This document shows, one piece after another, positions 16,227 through 24,887 of a stretch of DNA of 64,000 nt. Source of the stretch: Candidatus Pantoea deserta (GTDB lineage Bacteria; Pseudomonadota; Gammaproteobacteria; Enterobacterales; Enterobacteriaceae); NCBI RefSeq assembly GCF_003813865.1, contig NZ_RMVG01000006.1, forward strand, positions 124,001 to 188,000, read 5' to 3'. Positions within the stretch are counted from its first letter, which is position 1. Each line of letters opens with the position of its first letter. The translations under genes and the position numbers were made by a program. The notes beneath the pieces are model-generated. The model worked only from the letters and a program-made list of their open reading frames with translations. It was not told the DNA's origin and ran no database searches.

Positions 16227-17045
16227 TCGACAGCCCCGATTGCAGACCTGCTCTCTGTCGGCAGTGCCTCAGACAGCAGGGCGAAATATGCCGCTCGGTT
16301 ATCAGGGTGATGTGAGAGGTCAACGCGTCATCGTTCGGATCAAGGGGGGGCGTCGCGCACTGCCTTTTCGCTGGACGGATACCTGATACGCGCCTTGCTG
16401 TGGTCATGAACCTCTTTGTGCGCCCCTTTCTTTTCTTACTGTTCCGTCAGTTATTTGTTCGCCTGAGCTATGCCAGATAGCTAACCGCCTCGCATAACCT
16501 GACATGACTCCCCCTTTTCCATTTACTCCTCAAGACGTGGATGTTAGTCGCCTTCCTGCTCCAGGAGTAACCTTTCAGGCTCTGAATAGCCGCCTGCGGC
16601 ATAAGAGATGAGTCGAGACAGTCTGGCGTATTCGCTTTGTGGCGATGAGCAGGATATTCAGCCTGAAAAAGCTGGCCGCGCAAGCGCAAGACGGTTCAGG
16701 TCAGACAATATATCATCGGGAAAGCTGAATCCGGCAAAGCGCACTAATGCGCAACCGTCACTCTTTACCTGAACATTACACCCTCAGAGCCTGCTGATTC
16801 TTTACAGGTTACGTTTACCTTTGATTCGGAATTGATAGCGTGCGCTCTTATGTTCAGCTCGCCAGGAAGGAGAATGAATTTGACGAAGATCATGTTCGTT
16901 CAGCGAAATAACAGCGAGGTACTGAACACTGTCCAGCGTTGAAGAGATATTTATGCTCATTATCGGATAATGTCACTCATCAAAAGCATTATATGTCAAA
17001 TGAGCTATTGATTAAATCTGTCATTTTGGTGAGGTCGTTTTATTT
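16227..17045. other. Region without a supported gene
   Basis: About 820 bases with only short, compositionally odd frames on either strand and no ribosome-site-linked start. It may be the remains of lost genes. I recognise nothing in it. Confidence 0.4.
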
Positions 17046-17198
17046 ATGCCGGAAATAGTGCCCATGCGATTCTCAGACAAAGTGACAAACATCATTCTTT
17101 TTTTGATTCTCTACGGATCTGCCGGATGTCTGGTATGGTTAATTCTTATCAAGTGGCACGCGTTGTTACGCTTTTTTTTCCATTCCATTTACGCCTAG
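17046..17198 (+). CDS. Small single-pass membrane protein (hypothetical)
   Basis: A 50-residue frame with one strong hydrophobic segment (I-I-L-F-L-I-L-Y-G-S-A-G-C-L-V-W-L-I-L-I) followed by a basic, aromatic tail. A GGTGAGG sequence lies about 11 bases before the ATG. No family is recognised. It is convergent with another small membrane protein gene that ends 7 bases downstream. Confidence 0.4.
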   Translation: MPEIVPMRFSDKVTNIILFLILYGSAGCLVWLILIKWHALLRFFFHSIYA

Positions 17199-17204
17199 GC
17201 ATTT

Positions 17205-17429
17205 TCAGCGGTAATTATGATCGCAGGTCTCAAATAACACTCTGTAAATAAGTTGTGGCAGATGCGTAAACCAGTCAGTGTAATCGTCCGGGCTTTTATT
17301 AAACAGGCACTCGGCCGTCTCTACTATTCCTCTGGCGTGAATGCGGCTAATCATAAAAATCAAAAAGGCTAAGCCCGCCAGGCTCCAGATAAACATGATG
17401 GCGCTGAGATTTTTAGATGAACTAATCAT
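17205..17429 (-). CDS. Small membrane protein (hypothetical)
   Basis: A 74-residue protein from the ATG at 17429; the frame opens further upstream but without a better start. It has one hydrophobic segment (I-M-F-I-W-S-L-A-G-L-A-F-L-I-F-M-I) and a polar C-terminus with two Cys. I do not recognise a family. It lies tail to tail with the 50-residue membrane protein gene. Confidence 0.42.
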   Translation of the reverse strand: MISSSKNLSAIMFIWSLAGLAFLIFMISRIHARGIVETAECLFNKSPDDYTDWFTHLPQLIYRVLFETCDHNYR

Positions 17430-17489
17430 ATCTTTCTGTCTTAGTAAGTTATTTTTTAACTTTGCCGTTAAGATGAAAAATATTAGCAC

Positions 17490-17895
17490 TCAAGCGCTAC
17501 AAGCACCTAACGTTTAAACGTAACATGACCATGTGGCTGGTCCATTATGGCTATGGGTTTTATCTCAATATTTCAGATTTCTGATTATTTAACCTCTGTG
17601 ATACGAGACGAAATGGATATTCACCTGCTGATATTCCTCTCCTCATTATGTCTTATGCGCTGATAACACTCTGGTGTGATTTTTAATATATTTAACAATG
17701 TCAATCTTTTAGTCAGGGCGTGAGGGTCGTCTGCACAGGAAATGTATAGTCATCATAGAACAAATGATGCTGCCTGTTTTGAATTATTTTAATTTATCTT
17801 TAAATTAACGCAAGGTGGTGCTTAGCGCTTATCATTTCATCGATAATGCTTTAGCATAGCGCTGATTAAATTATGCTGACAGTTTTTGCTTAACT
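17490..17895. other. AT-rich promoter region
   Basis: About 400 AT-rich bases between the small membrane protein gene and the glycosyltransferase gene, which diverge here. It presumably holds both promoters. I see no gene. Confidence 0.35.
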
Positions 17896-18774
17896 ATGAA
17901 TACTAATAATATGTTAAATGTTTGTCGAAGATTATCCGATAATAAACACGCCGCCGATAAATCACATATTGATTTGACGTGCATCACGCATTTCTACTGC
18001 AATCAAAAAAGCATTGATTCAATTACAACCCTGCTTAAACAGTATGAATCATATCCTGCCGATATTCTTGACAGAACAGAGTTTATCATTGTCGATGACT
18101 GCTCGCCGTTGAAATATGACGTGCCTGAACTAGATTTGAATTTTCGCTGGTTGAGGGTTACGACGGATATTCCGTGGAATCAGGGGGGCGCGCGCAATCT
18201 GGGCGTCACCTTTGCGAAATCCGATAAAATACTGATGTCCGATCTGGATCATGCCTTTCCGCCTGATACGCTGGCGTATCTGGCAAACCATCCCAATCCT
18301 GGAAGAAACTTTTATAAAATGTGGCGCAAAAGACCCGATGGGTCACTTTATAAAGGCCACGCCAATCTGTTCTTTATGAGCCGCGCGCGCTTTTTACGTT
18401 TCTATGGCTACGATGAAGAGTTTAGCGGCAACTACGGCGCTGAAGATTACCGGTTCGTGAAGTTCCAGAAGTATCAGGGATCGCGACAGAGTTATCTGCC
18501 AAAAAAGGTCTGGTGTTACGAAAGAACGCTCGATCGGCAAGAGAGCTACCACAGCCTGACGCGCGATCTGTCTGCTAACACGCCCGTTGACCTGCGAAAA
18601 AAACAAGAGTGCAGCCTGTATGGCAAGGAGTACGGACACAGCCGCCTGTTTTTAAACTTTGACTGGGTCACGCTGGCGCAGGGTGTGCGGCGTCCCGCTG
18701 CATTGCCTGCTCTTCGTCGTTACTGGCGACCGCTCTGGTGGTGGCGATGGCTGAATCCTCTGGCGGCAAAATGA
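17896..18774 (+). CDS. Family 2-like glycosyltransferase
   Basis: A 292-residue cytoplasmic GT-A-fold transferase. Landmarks are the nucleotide-binding strand E-F-I-I-V-D-D-C-S-P, G-G-A-R-N-L-G as the sugar-nucleotide loop, the metal-binding S-D-L-D-H-A-F (DxD-like) and G-A-E-D-Y-R-F near the catalytic base. There is no signal or membrane anchor, though the C-terminus is Trp/Arg-rich. Sugar donor and acceptor cannot be told. No sugar-nucleotide or polysaccharide genes lie nearby. Its stop overlaps the start of a small zinc-ribbon gene (ATGA), so the two are translationally coupled. Confidence 0.8.
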   Translation: MNTNNMLNVCRRLSDNKHAADKSHIDLTCITHFYCNQKSIDSITTLLKQYESYPADILDRTEFIIVDDCSPLKYDVPELDLNFRWLRVTTDIPWNQGGARNLGVTFAKSDKILMSDLDHAFPPDTLAYLANHPNPGRNFYKMWRKRPDGSLYKGHANLFFMSRARFLRFYGYDEEFSGNYGAEDYRFVKFQKYQGSRQSYLPKKVWCYERTLDRQESYHSLTRDLSANTPVDLRKKQECSLYGKEYGHSRLFLNFDWVTLAQGVRRPAALPALRRYWRPLWWWRWLNPLAAK

Positions 18775-18938
18775 AGAAAATATTGTATCGCCGCTGCCGC
18801 GGGTGCGGAGTGCAACGCAGCTTTTTCCGCCGGCTGGTTGAGACGGACGCCGATCTGTGCGAATGCTGCCTTCATGATTTACGACGTCTCGTGGAGCGGC
18901 GCGAAAGCGAAAAACCCTTTATCAGCCACCCCCGCTGA
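18771..18938 (+). CDS. Small cysteine-rich zinc-ribbon protein coupled to the glycosyltransferase
   Basis: A 55-residue, basic protein starting in the ATGA overlap with the glycosyltransferase stop. Two Cys pairs, C-R-G-C-G near the start and C-E-C-C about 20 residues later, form a likely zinc ribbon. The remainder is Arg/Glu-rich. I recognise no named family. The overlap suggests both proteins are made together and could act together. Confidence 0.55.
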   Translation: MKKILYRRCRGCGVQRSFFRRLVETDADLCECCLHDLRRLVERRESEKPFISHPR

Positions 18939-19241
18939 ATTTGTGCGCATGACCGGGTATTGCGCAGGTGCGTTTTGATGCGCGCCCAGCTGCTGGCGCA
19001 GCGTTCGTGACAGGGGAGAGTGCGGGCGAACAACTCAAAATAATCGATGCGGCGTAAAGATATGCGGCTATGTATTGCCGCGCGATGGACACCGGTTGCG
19101 CTATCCATCGCGCCGCAGCGCATCAGCACAAGGGAAAATAAGGCTGTGCTGCAAGACAGAAACAGCCGGGTACGTCTTTTCACGGCCGTCGAGTTAAGGA
19201 TCGCAGCCCGCCGCTTCTGCTCTGCGGGCGAGCTATCGCGA
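18939..19241. other. Intergenic region between convergent genes
   Basis: About 300 bases between the zinc-ribbon gene and yddG, which point at each other. A minus-strand frame here has a hydrophobic start but no ribosome site. I see no terminator that I would defend. Confidence 0.3.
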
Positions 19242-20153
19242 TCAGGGCAGTTCGCGCCTCACTTTTTTGCTCTCCGGCGCTCGCGTTGACCACCAGCAGA
19301 TCAACGATCCCAGGCATACCATCGCCGCACCCTGCCAGAACGAAAATGTCAGGTGGGAACCCAGTATGAAGGCTGCCAGCACCGACGAGATAATCGGAAT
19401 AAAATAGGAGGCCGCCGCCAGCAGGTTAACATTCCCGTGCAGTATTCCGATGTTCCAGGCCGCATAGCCAAAGCCCATCGCCATGGCGGCCAGCGCCAGA
19501 CTGATCAGCGCCTGAGGGGATAGGGCAAACGCGGGCTGAGGCGAAAGGAGAAATTTCGCCCATAGCGTCAGCGCCGTTAAAATAAAGAAAAGTGTGATGC
19601 CGTTGCTGCCGTTGGCGATTTTTTTCGTGACGACGCAGTAAACCGCCCAGATAATCGCGCCGCTTAACGCCAGCCCATAACTTAAGGGATTATTCATGAC
19701 GTTTTCGCTGATTTCGCTCAGCGAGAACGGACGGTCGCCGCTAAGAACCTGCCCTACGCCAGCTACCGCCAGCATCATTCCAGGAATAATCATCAGACTG
19801 GTTTTCTGACGATTAACGATAACGGCCAGTACAATGGTCATACCCGGCCAGAGGTAGTTCACCATGCCGACCTCAATGGCCTGACGACCGGTATGGGTGA
19901 AGCCAAGCGACAGCGACAGACAAATCTCGTAACTGACAAAGAGTATGCTGCCAATAATCAGGTAGCGCCGGGGAAAGGTGCGCAGGTCAGGAAAGCCAGG
20001 AGAAAAAAGCAGTAGCGCGGCGCTACAGCTGTAAATCAGGGCTGCGCCGCCCACCGGACCAAAAGCCTCACTTACGCTTTTGATGAGTCCAACAATCGCG
20101 CTCCATAGCAGAATGGCAACCAGGCCAGTCAGCGTCGCTTTTTTTGGGGACAT
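19242..20153 (-). CDS. yddG: Aromatic amino acid exporter YddG (DMT/EamA superfamily)
   Basis: A 303-residue inner-membrane exporter with ten predicted helices. It follows E. coli YddG closely: an opening of the type K-A-T-L-T-G-L-V-A-I-L-L-W-S, then S-E-A-F-G-P-V-G-G-A-A, Q-A-I-E-V-G-M-V-N-Y-L-W-P and A-A-W-N-I-G-I-L-H-G-N-V. YddG exports aromatic amino acids and other metabolites. It stands alone, transcribed toward the glycosyltransferase pair, with a hydrophilic tail of about 10 residues. Confidence 0.93.
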   Translation of the reverse strand: MSPKKATLTGLVAILLWSAIVGLIKSVSEAFGPVGGAALIYSCSAALLLFSPGFPDLRTFPRRYLIIGSILFVSYEICLSLSLGFTHTGRQAIEVGMVNYLWPGMTIVLAVIVNRQKTSLMIIPGMMLAVAGVGQVLSGDRPFSLSEISENVMNNPLSYGLALSGAIIWAVYCVVTKKIANGSNGITLFFILTALTLWAKFLLSPQPAFALSPQALISLALAAMAMGFGYAAWNIGILHGNVNLLAAASYFIPIISSVLAAFILGSHLTFSFWQGAAMVCLGSLICWWSTRAPESKKVRRELP

Positions 20154-21401
20154 AAGCCGCCACCTTTGTTCAAGTCAAAAACGTTCACCGATACGGCAAA
20201 CCGCGTTGTCAGATGCAGGGGGAAGTCTGCCTTGAACCCCGGCGCGGCTGTAAAATCTTTCAGTCGCCAGGAAAGGAGACACCTGCGCGTTTTCTGTCTG
20301 CCCCCGAAAATATCATGACTGTTAAACTAATGATATGTATAGAATATTGTTCATTGCAGACAAAATCGATTTTATGGTTTTTGCTGTCATCATCCTGACC
20401 GGGATAAAAATGACGCTAGTGTGCTTTGCAGCGCTTTCCTGTCCGGTGCGAAGCCTTATAAGCTTTTACTGATTTCTTAGCCTTGAAATAACCCAGGGCT
20501 AACGCAGGGCAATGGGCGATTGATACTCGCACTCTCTCTGTGGCTGCGCGTGAACCTCAGCGCCGCAGGGAAAAGTACTTTGCTGTTGCGCGGTAAAAGG
20601 CAGCGGCCAGGCCTGTCGGGATAACATGCCTTTTTGCGATGCCTGCGGATGCAGGCATCGGCGAGAAGCCAGCTAACATCGCTGACGGGCGTTATAAAAC
20701 TGGTAAGTCTCCTTAAGTGACAACGCAACGTTTAATCCAGCGAACGGCGGAATAATGACTGACCAGGGGCCTGTCAGTTAACAGCTTTCTTTTGGAGCCT
20801 GGGCGATTCTGGCGACTGGCTATCACCTCTTTCCTGCCTTTTTTCAGCCTGAAAATCACCATCGGAAACCGGGATGAATACGCCGGTAACATCCTGATTA
20901 AAAGGGCATAAATCTCGCGTTCTGCGTTGCGGAACCTCAAAAATCCACCACGTTTATTCCGGCGGTATAAAATGGCTTATCAGGTAATTTTCTGGCCACA
21001 AGGTTAGTGGCACTGTGTCGTTCAGATTCGGCAATCATTCGCGCCGCCTGCCGCTCAGGAATAACAGGATGGGAGCCCGGTTTAGATATCCTACTGCAAA
21101 GCGCGGCGCGGCAATATCTTTCGCCAGCCGTCAGGCTCACAGCGCAAGCCATTGTAGCAGGCAGGCAACGCTGTCTCAGAACGGTGCAGGCGTGCTCGCT
21201 TTCATCTCCTCGCCGTACAGATCTGTTTTATTCTCATCTGTAAACAGAACTGTGCCCGGCTGGCTGGCGAGGCACAAGATAAGGTGGCGGATGCGTCTTC
21301 CGCCCGTGAGCTGAGGTCAGGCATTCTTTATGCCGGAGGCGCAATCTCAGCCTGCTTCTGATCTTTACACTACCCTTACTCTTAACCACAGAGGAGGAAC
21401 A
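20154..21401. other. Long region without a supported gene
   Basis: About 1.25 kb upstream of yddG. The short frames on both strands lack ribosome sites and normal composition. I see no terminator, operator or RNA gene I could defend. It may hold decayed genes. Confidence 0.35.
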
Positions 21402-21698
21402 ATGGCTGATAGCAAACTGATCGACACGCTGCATTTTGGTCCTGACGATGCCCCGGTGCAGAAATATGAAATTTATGGCGATGACGAAAAAACGCCTGTT
21501 TACGCGGTGATCTATCGTCTGCAGGATGGCGACTGGCAGAAGCTGGATGAAAAGCTGACCTTTGCTGCCAGAGACGAGCAGAAAGCTGTCGCCGTCGCCA
21601 TGGACTATGGATCGGGCGACAGCCTGCCGGAGCTGCGCGATTTGCCTGCCGAGGCGAGGGCGCGCTGCGAAGAGCACTGGCAGAACAGCCAGCCATAA
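21402..21698 (+). CDS. Hypothetical acidic protein (98 residues)
   Basis: A small, acidic, soluble protein starting at an ATG with a strong GAGGAGG ribosome site. It reads as one compact domain (L-H-F-G-P-D-D-A-P-V-Q-K-Y-E-I-Y-G, then V-Y-A-V-I-Y-R-L-Q-D-G-D-W). I do not recognise a family. A good terminator follows directly, so it is a single-gene unit. Confidence 0.65.
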   Translation: MADSKLIDTLHFGPDDAPVQKYEIYGDDEKTPVYAVIYRLQDGDWQKLDEKLTFAARDEQKAVAVAMDYGSGDSLPELRDLPAEARARCEEHWQNSQP

Positions 21699-21703
21699 AA
21701 CCC

Positions 21704-21727
21704 GCCGGGAATTCTCCCGGCTTTTTT
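21704..21727 (+). terminator. Rho-independent terminator
   Basis: GCCGGGA (21704-21710) and TCCCGGC (21715-21721) form a perfect 7-base stem with loop ATTC, followed by six T residues. Confidence 0.92.
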
Positions 21728-21829
21728 CACCAGTCAGTAAATATTTTTTCCTGCGGGTGCGCTCGCATTATTTCTCCCTTGGACTTAACTCAAATTAACC
21801 GTGCTCTGTTAAAGCCTGAGGGGGAACGC

Positions 21830-22363
21830 TTGGCTAAAAAATCACAACCTGAAGCGGCGGGCGAGATCGTAACGCTTCGTCGCTGGATAACCATTGGCCG
21901 TCCTGCCACCGAGTTGTTTGCTCTCTGGCTGGAGCCCGACACCCTGCCGCGCATCATGAGCCACTTTGCAACCGTGACGCCGGTTAACAAAAGCGATGCG
22001 CTGTGGCAGGTCGACGGGCCGCTTGGCAAACATTATGCCTGGGAGAGCCGTATTATCGAGGCGCAGCCAGGTGAGATTATTGCCTGGCAATCGCTGGAGG
22101 GAGCCGATGTGCCTAATGAGGGCGAACTGCTGCTGCGCCCGGCGCCCGGCGAATGGGGGACCGAACTGGCGCTGACCATGCGCTTTACGCCGCCCGGCGG
22201 CGCGCTGGGTAAAAAGGTCACGACCTTTTTCGACCTCCTGCCGAAAGAGATCCTCAGCAAAGCGCTGCACCGTTTTAAAAGTCTGGCCGAAACCGGCGAG
22301 ATCCCCACGCTGGATGGTCAGCCTGCTGGCCGACATGCCGAACGTCAGGATAAGGAGAAATAA
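21830..22363 (+). CDS. SRPBCC/COQ10-like lipid-binding protein
   Basis: A START/SRPBCC-fold protein of about 177 residues. Typical features are W-I-T-I-G-R-P-A-T-E-L-F-A-L-W-L-E at the start, Y-A-W-E-S-R-I-I-E-A-Q-P-G-E-I-I-A-W and a final long helix over the cavity (A-L-H-R-F-K-S-L-A-E-T-G-E-I-P-T). The fold binds hydrophobic ligands. I prefer the TTG at 21830 because GAGGGGG lies just before it; the frame could also begin at TTG 21779. Its stop abuts the ATG of a zinc alcohol dehydrogenase gene, so both are one operon. Confidence 0.8.
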   Translation: MAKKSQPEAAGEIVTLRRWITIGRPATELFALWLEPDTLPRIMSHFATVTPVNKSDALWQVDGPLGKHYAWESRIIEAQPGEIIAWQSLEGADVPNEGELLLRPAPGEWGTELALTMRFTPPGGALGKKVTTFFDLLPKEILSKALHRFKSLAETGEIPTLDGQPAGRHAERQDKEK

Positions 22364-23530
22364 ATGCGCGCACTTTGCTGGAACGGCGTAAACGATCTCA
22401 GCGTCGAAACCGTGGCCGATCCCGGCCTGCTTAATCCTCACGACGCTATTATTCGCGTTATTCTCACCACCACCTGCGGCTCCGATCTGCACGTCATTGA
22501 CGGTCTGATCCCCAGTATGCGCGAAGGCGATATTCTCGGTCATGAGTTTATGGGCGAGGTGGTCGAGGTCGGTAGCGCGGTGAAACATATTCGCCGCGGC
22601 GACAGGGTCGTCGTACCGTCGTTTATCTCCTGCGGCTCCTGCTGGTATTGTCAGCACCATCTTCCCTCCTGCTGCGACAACACCAATCCCCAGTGGGAAA
22701 AAGGCGAGACGGTGCTGGGACATGCTACCGGCGGTATCTACGCTTACAGCCATGCCTTCGGCGGTTACGCCGGCTCACACGCCGAATATGTTCGCGTGCC
22801 CTTTGCCGATAATGACTGCTTTGTCATCCCTGAAGGGGTGACGGACGAACAGGCGCTGTTTCTCTCTGACGCCGTGCCGACAGGCTATATGGGCGCCGAT
22901 TTCTGTAATATTCATCCCGGCGACACGGTGGTGGTCTGGGGCTGCGGCGGCGTAGGCTTAATGGCGCAGCAGAGCGCCTGGCTGATGGGGGCGCATCAGG
23001 TCATCGGTATTGATCGCTACCCGGAGCGGCTGGCGATGGCGCGTGACTACGCCGGGAGTATCGCGCTCGATTACACCCAGGTTGACATTAACGAGGCACT
23101 GCTGGAGCTGACCGGCGGGCGCGGACCGGACAGCTGTATTGATGCGGTGGGGATGGAAGCGCGCGGCGAGGGGCTGAGTCAGGTTTATGATAAAACCAAA
23201 CAGCTGCTGCATCTGGAAACGGACGTCGGCGCAGCGCTGCGTCAGGCGCTCTACGTCTGTCGCAAAGGCGGTAATATTTCTATTCTCGGCGTTTACGGCG
23301 TAATGGATAAGTTTCCTCTGGGGCTGATGATTAATAAAAGCCTCACCATTCGCACCGCGCAACAGCACGGACAGCGCTATATGCACCGGCTGCTGGAACA
23401 CGTTGCGAAGAATGAGCTGAATCCGGCGTTTATGGCGACCCACCGTTTCTCACTGGAAGATGCGCCGCGCGGCTATGAAATGTTTAAAAACAAAGAGGAC
23501 GGCTGCGTGCGAGCCATCTTTGCGCCCTGA
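22364..23530 (+). CDS. Zinc-dependent alcohol dehydrogenase, formaldehyde-dehydrogenase-like
   Basis: A 388-residue MDR enzyme with both zinc sites. The catalytic site has C-G-S-D-L-H at about residues 38-43 and G-H-E-F-M-G-E. The structural zinc loop is C-G-S-C-W-Y-C-Q-H-H-L-P-S-C-C. The nucleotide-binding motif is W-G-C-G-G-V-G. Long insertion and length fit the glutathione-independent formaldehyde dehydrogenase-like branch. It starts on the base after the SRPBCC stop. Together with the SRPBCC protein it suggests a small general-stress or detoxification operon, which is an inference. Confidence 0.87.
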   Translation: MRALCWNGVNDLSVETVADPGLLNPHDAIIRVILTTTCGSDLHVIDGLIPSMREGDILGHEFMGEVVEVGSAVKHIRRGDRVVVPSFISCGSCWYCQHHLPSCCDNTNPQWEKGETVLGHATGGIYAYSHAFGGYAGSHAEYVRVPFADNDCFVIPEGVTDEQALFLSDAVPTGYMGADFCNIHPGDTVVVWGCGGVGLMAQQSAWLMGAHQVIGIDRYPERLAMARDYAGSIALDYTQVDINEALLELTGGRGPDSCIDAVGMEARGEGLSQVYDKTKQLLHLETDVGAALRQALYVCRKGGNISILGVYGVMDKFPLGLMINKSLTIRTAQQHGQRYMHRLLEHVAKNELNPAFMATHRFSLEDAPRGYEMFKNKEDGCVRAIFAP

Positions 23531-23598
23531 GGTTTCTCTTTTACGTTGGTTCAGGGTGGTGTAGAAAGGTGAGACCTGAGGCGATGGAAAGGAAAACA

Positions 23599-23874
23599 AT
23601 GATTAAGCTCACTGGCCGTTTAGTTTGTTTACATCCTGAAGAGGCAGAACGGGTGCGCCGTTATCTGCCGGAACATACCCGGCTGACGAAGGCAGAGAGC
23701 GGCTGTCTCTCTTTTGAGGTAAGGGAAACGAACGATCCGCTTATCTGGTCAGTGGAGGAGCTGTTTAGCTGTCAGGAGACTTTCGACGCGCATCAGGCAA
23801 GAACGAAAGCCTCGGCATGGGGTAAAGAAACCCGTGGGATTGCCAGAGAGTACGTTATCGCCGAGGTTAGCTGA
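23599..23874 (+). CDS. ABM-domain monooxygenase-like protein
   Basis: A 91-residue single ABM domain: L-T-G-R-L-V-C-L-H-P, then E-S-G-C-L-S-F-E-V, W-S-V-E-E-L-F and the closing E-Y-V-I-A-E-V. Chosen start is the ATG at 23599 with GAAAGGA upstream. It lies about 70 bases after the zinc alcohol dehydrogenase. This is the second time in the window that an MDR dehydrogenase is followed by an ABM protein. The substrate is unknown. Confidence 0.78.
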   Translation: MIKLTGRLVCLHPEEAERVRRYLPEHTRLTKAESGCLSFEVRETNDPLIWSVEELFSCQETFDAHQARTKASAWGKETRGIAREYVIAEVS

Positions 23875-23886
23875 GCGATGCCGTTC

Positions 23887-23928
23887 TGTGAACAAGGAGC
23901 CGCCCTTCAGGCAGCTTCCTTGTTCACA
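23887..23928. other. Perfect 12-base inverted repeat after the ABM gene
   Basis: TGTGAACAAGGA (23887-23898) and TCCTTGTTCACA (23917-23928) are exact complements around an 18-base loop. No T-run follows on either strand, so it is not a standard terminator. It may be an RNA-stabilising hairpin. Confidence 0.6.
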
Positions 23929-23941
23929 GGCGACAGGCTAA

Positions 23942-24110
23942 TCAGACCGCCTCGGCGACCGTGGTTCTGAAATCAATAAACGCCACCGCGGCCTGGGTTA
24001 TATCCGTAGTGGTTGCCGTACCGCCCACATCCGTCGCAACAATACCGCTGGCGCAAACGGACGCAATCGCTTCCATAATGAGCCGTTGCCCTCGCCAGGG
24101 TGCTCTGGTA
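23942..24110 (-). pseudogene. C-terminal remnant of an isocitrate/isopropylmalate-type dehydrogenase
   Basis: The minus strand here encodes a fragment ending I-M-E-A-I-A-S-V-C-A-S-G, then D-V-G-G-T-A-T-T-T-D-I-T-Q-A and a stop. It matches the end of beta-decarboxylating dehydrogenases (isopropylmalate, tartrate or D-malate dehydrogenase), where a D-L-G-G-x-A-x-T-x-E-V motif is usual. No intact upstream part is present, so the gene is a relic. Confidence 0.5.
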
Positions 24111-24398
24111 TCTGCACCGCCGTTCAGAAACCGGCTACCGGATGGGCAATGCCTGTGCCGGCAATAGTCTGGTATCCGCGCGTATTGCGCTGCCGGATAA
24201 CCACGAAACGCTGTTCAGCCACCTGTAAATGTCCCTCTCCTGCGCCGCCGTCGCGTTAATCAGGCAACAGATTTGCAGAATCAGGCGATCCCGCTTCCGT
24301 TCCGCCGTCTAGACTTAACGGACTGCACACCACTATTCATTCCCCATAACGTGCATGACTCCCCCTTTTTTAAACCCGTTAAACACTGGAAACGAGCT

Positions 24399-24887
24399 AT
24401 GTCTGAACATTTGCGTTTACAACTGGAGATCAACGGGCAGCCGCATACGCTGCTGGTGGATCCCAGGGTGACTTTGCTGGATGCCCTGCGAGAGCATCTG
24501 ACGCTCACCGGCACCAAAAAAGGCTGCGACCAGGGCCAGTGCGGGGCCTGTACCGTACATATCAATGGCAAACGCGTGCTGAGCTGTCTGACGCTGGCGG
24601 CCCAGGCGAACGGCCAGTCGGTGACGACGATTGAGGGGCTGGCGCAGCCTGACGGCACCCTGCATCCGGTGCAGGCGCGCTTTCTGGAGCACGATGCCTT
24701 CCAGTGCGGCTACTGCACGCCGGGGCAGATTATGTCTGCCGCGGCCTGCATTAGCGAAGGCCATGCCGGTTCCCCGGAGGAAATCCGCGAATATATGAGC
24801 GGCAACCTCTGCCGCTGCGGCGCATACCCCAACATCGTAGAGGCCATTCAGCAGGCTGCTGTCGATCTCAGCCAGGAGGCAACATGA
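24399..24887 (+). CDS. Aldehyde oxidoreductase [2Fe-2S] subunit, PaoA-like
   Basis: A 162-residue electron-transfer subunit of a xanthine-oxidase-family enzyme. The plant-type [2Fe-2S] cluster is held by Cys43, Cys48, Cys51 and Cys63. The second cluster is held by Cys103, Cys106, Cys138 and Cys140 (Q-C-G-Y-C and C-R-C-G). E. coli PaoA is about 229 residues and has a Tat signal. This protein lacks the twin-arginine leader, so the complex may stay in the cytoplasm. The stop overlaps the FAD subunit start (ATGA). Confidence 0.88.
   Translation: MSEHLRLQLEINGQPHTLLVDPRVTLLDALREHLTLTGTKKGCDQGQCGACTVHINGKRVLSCLTLAAQANGQSVTTIEGLAQPDGTLHPVQARFLEHDAFQCGYCTPGQIMSAAACISEGHAGSPEEIREYMSGNLCRCGAYPNIVEAIQQAAVDLSQEAT

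Noticed and set aside
18872-19183. 103-residue minus-strand frame with a hydrophobic start and several Cys
   Set aside because: GTG start without a ribosome site, overlap with the zinc-ribbon gene, and an Arg/Ser-rich body as expected of a shadow frame.
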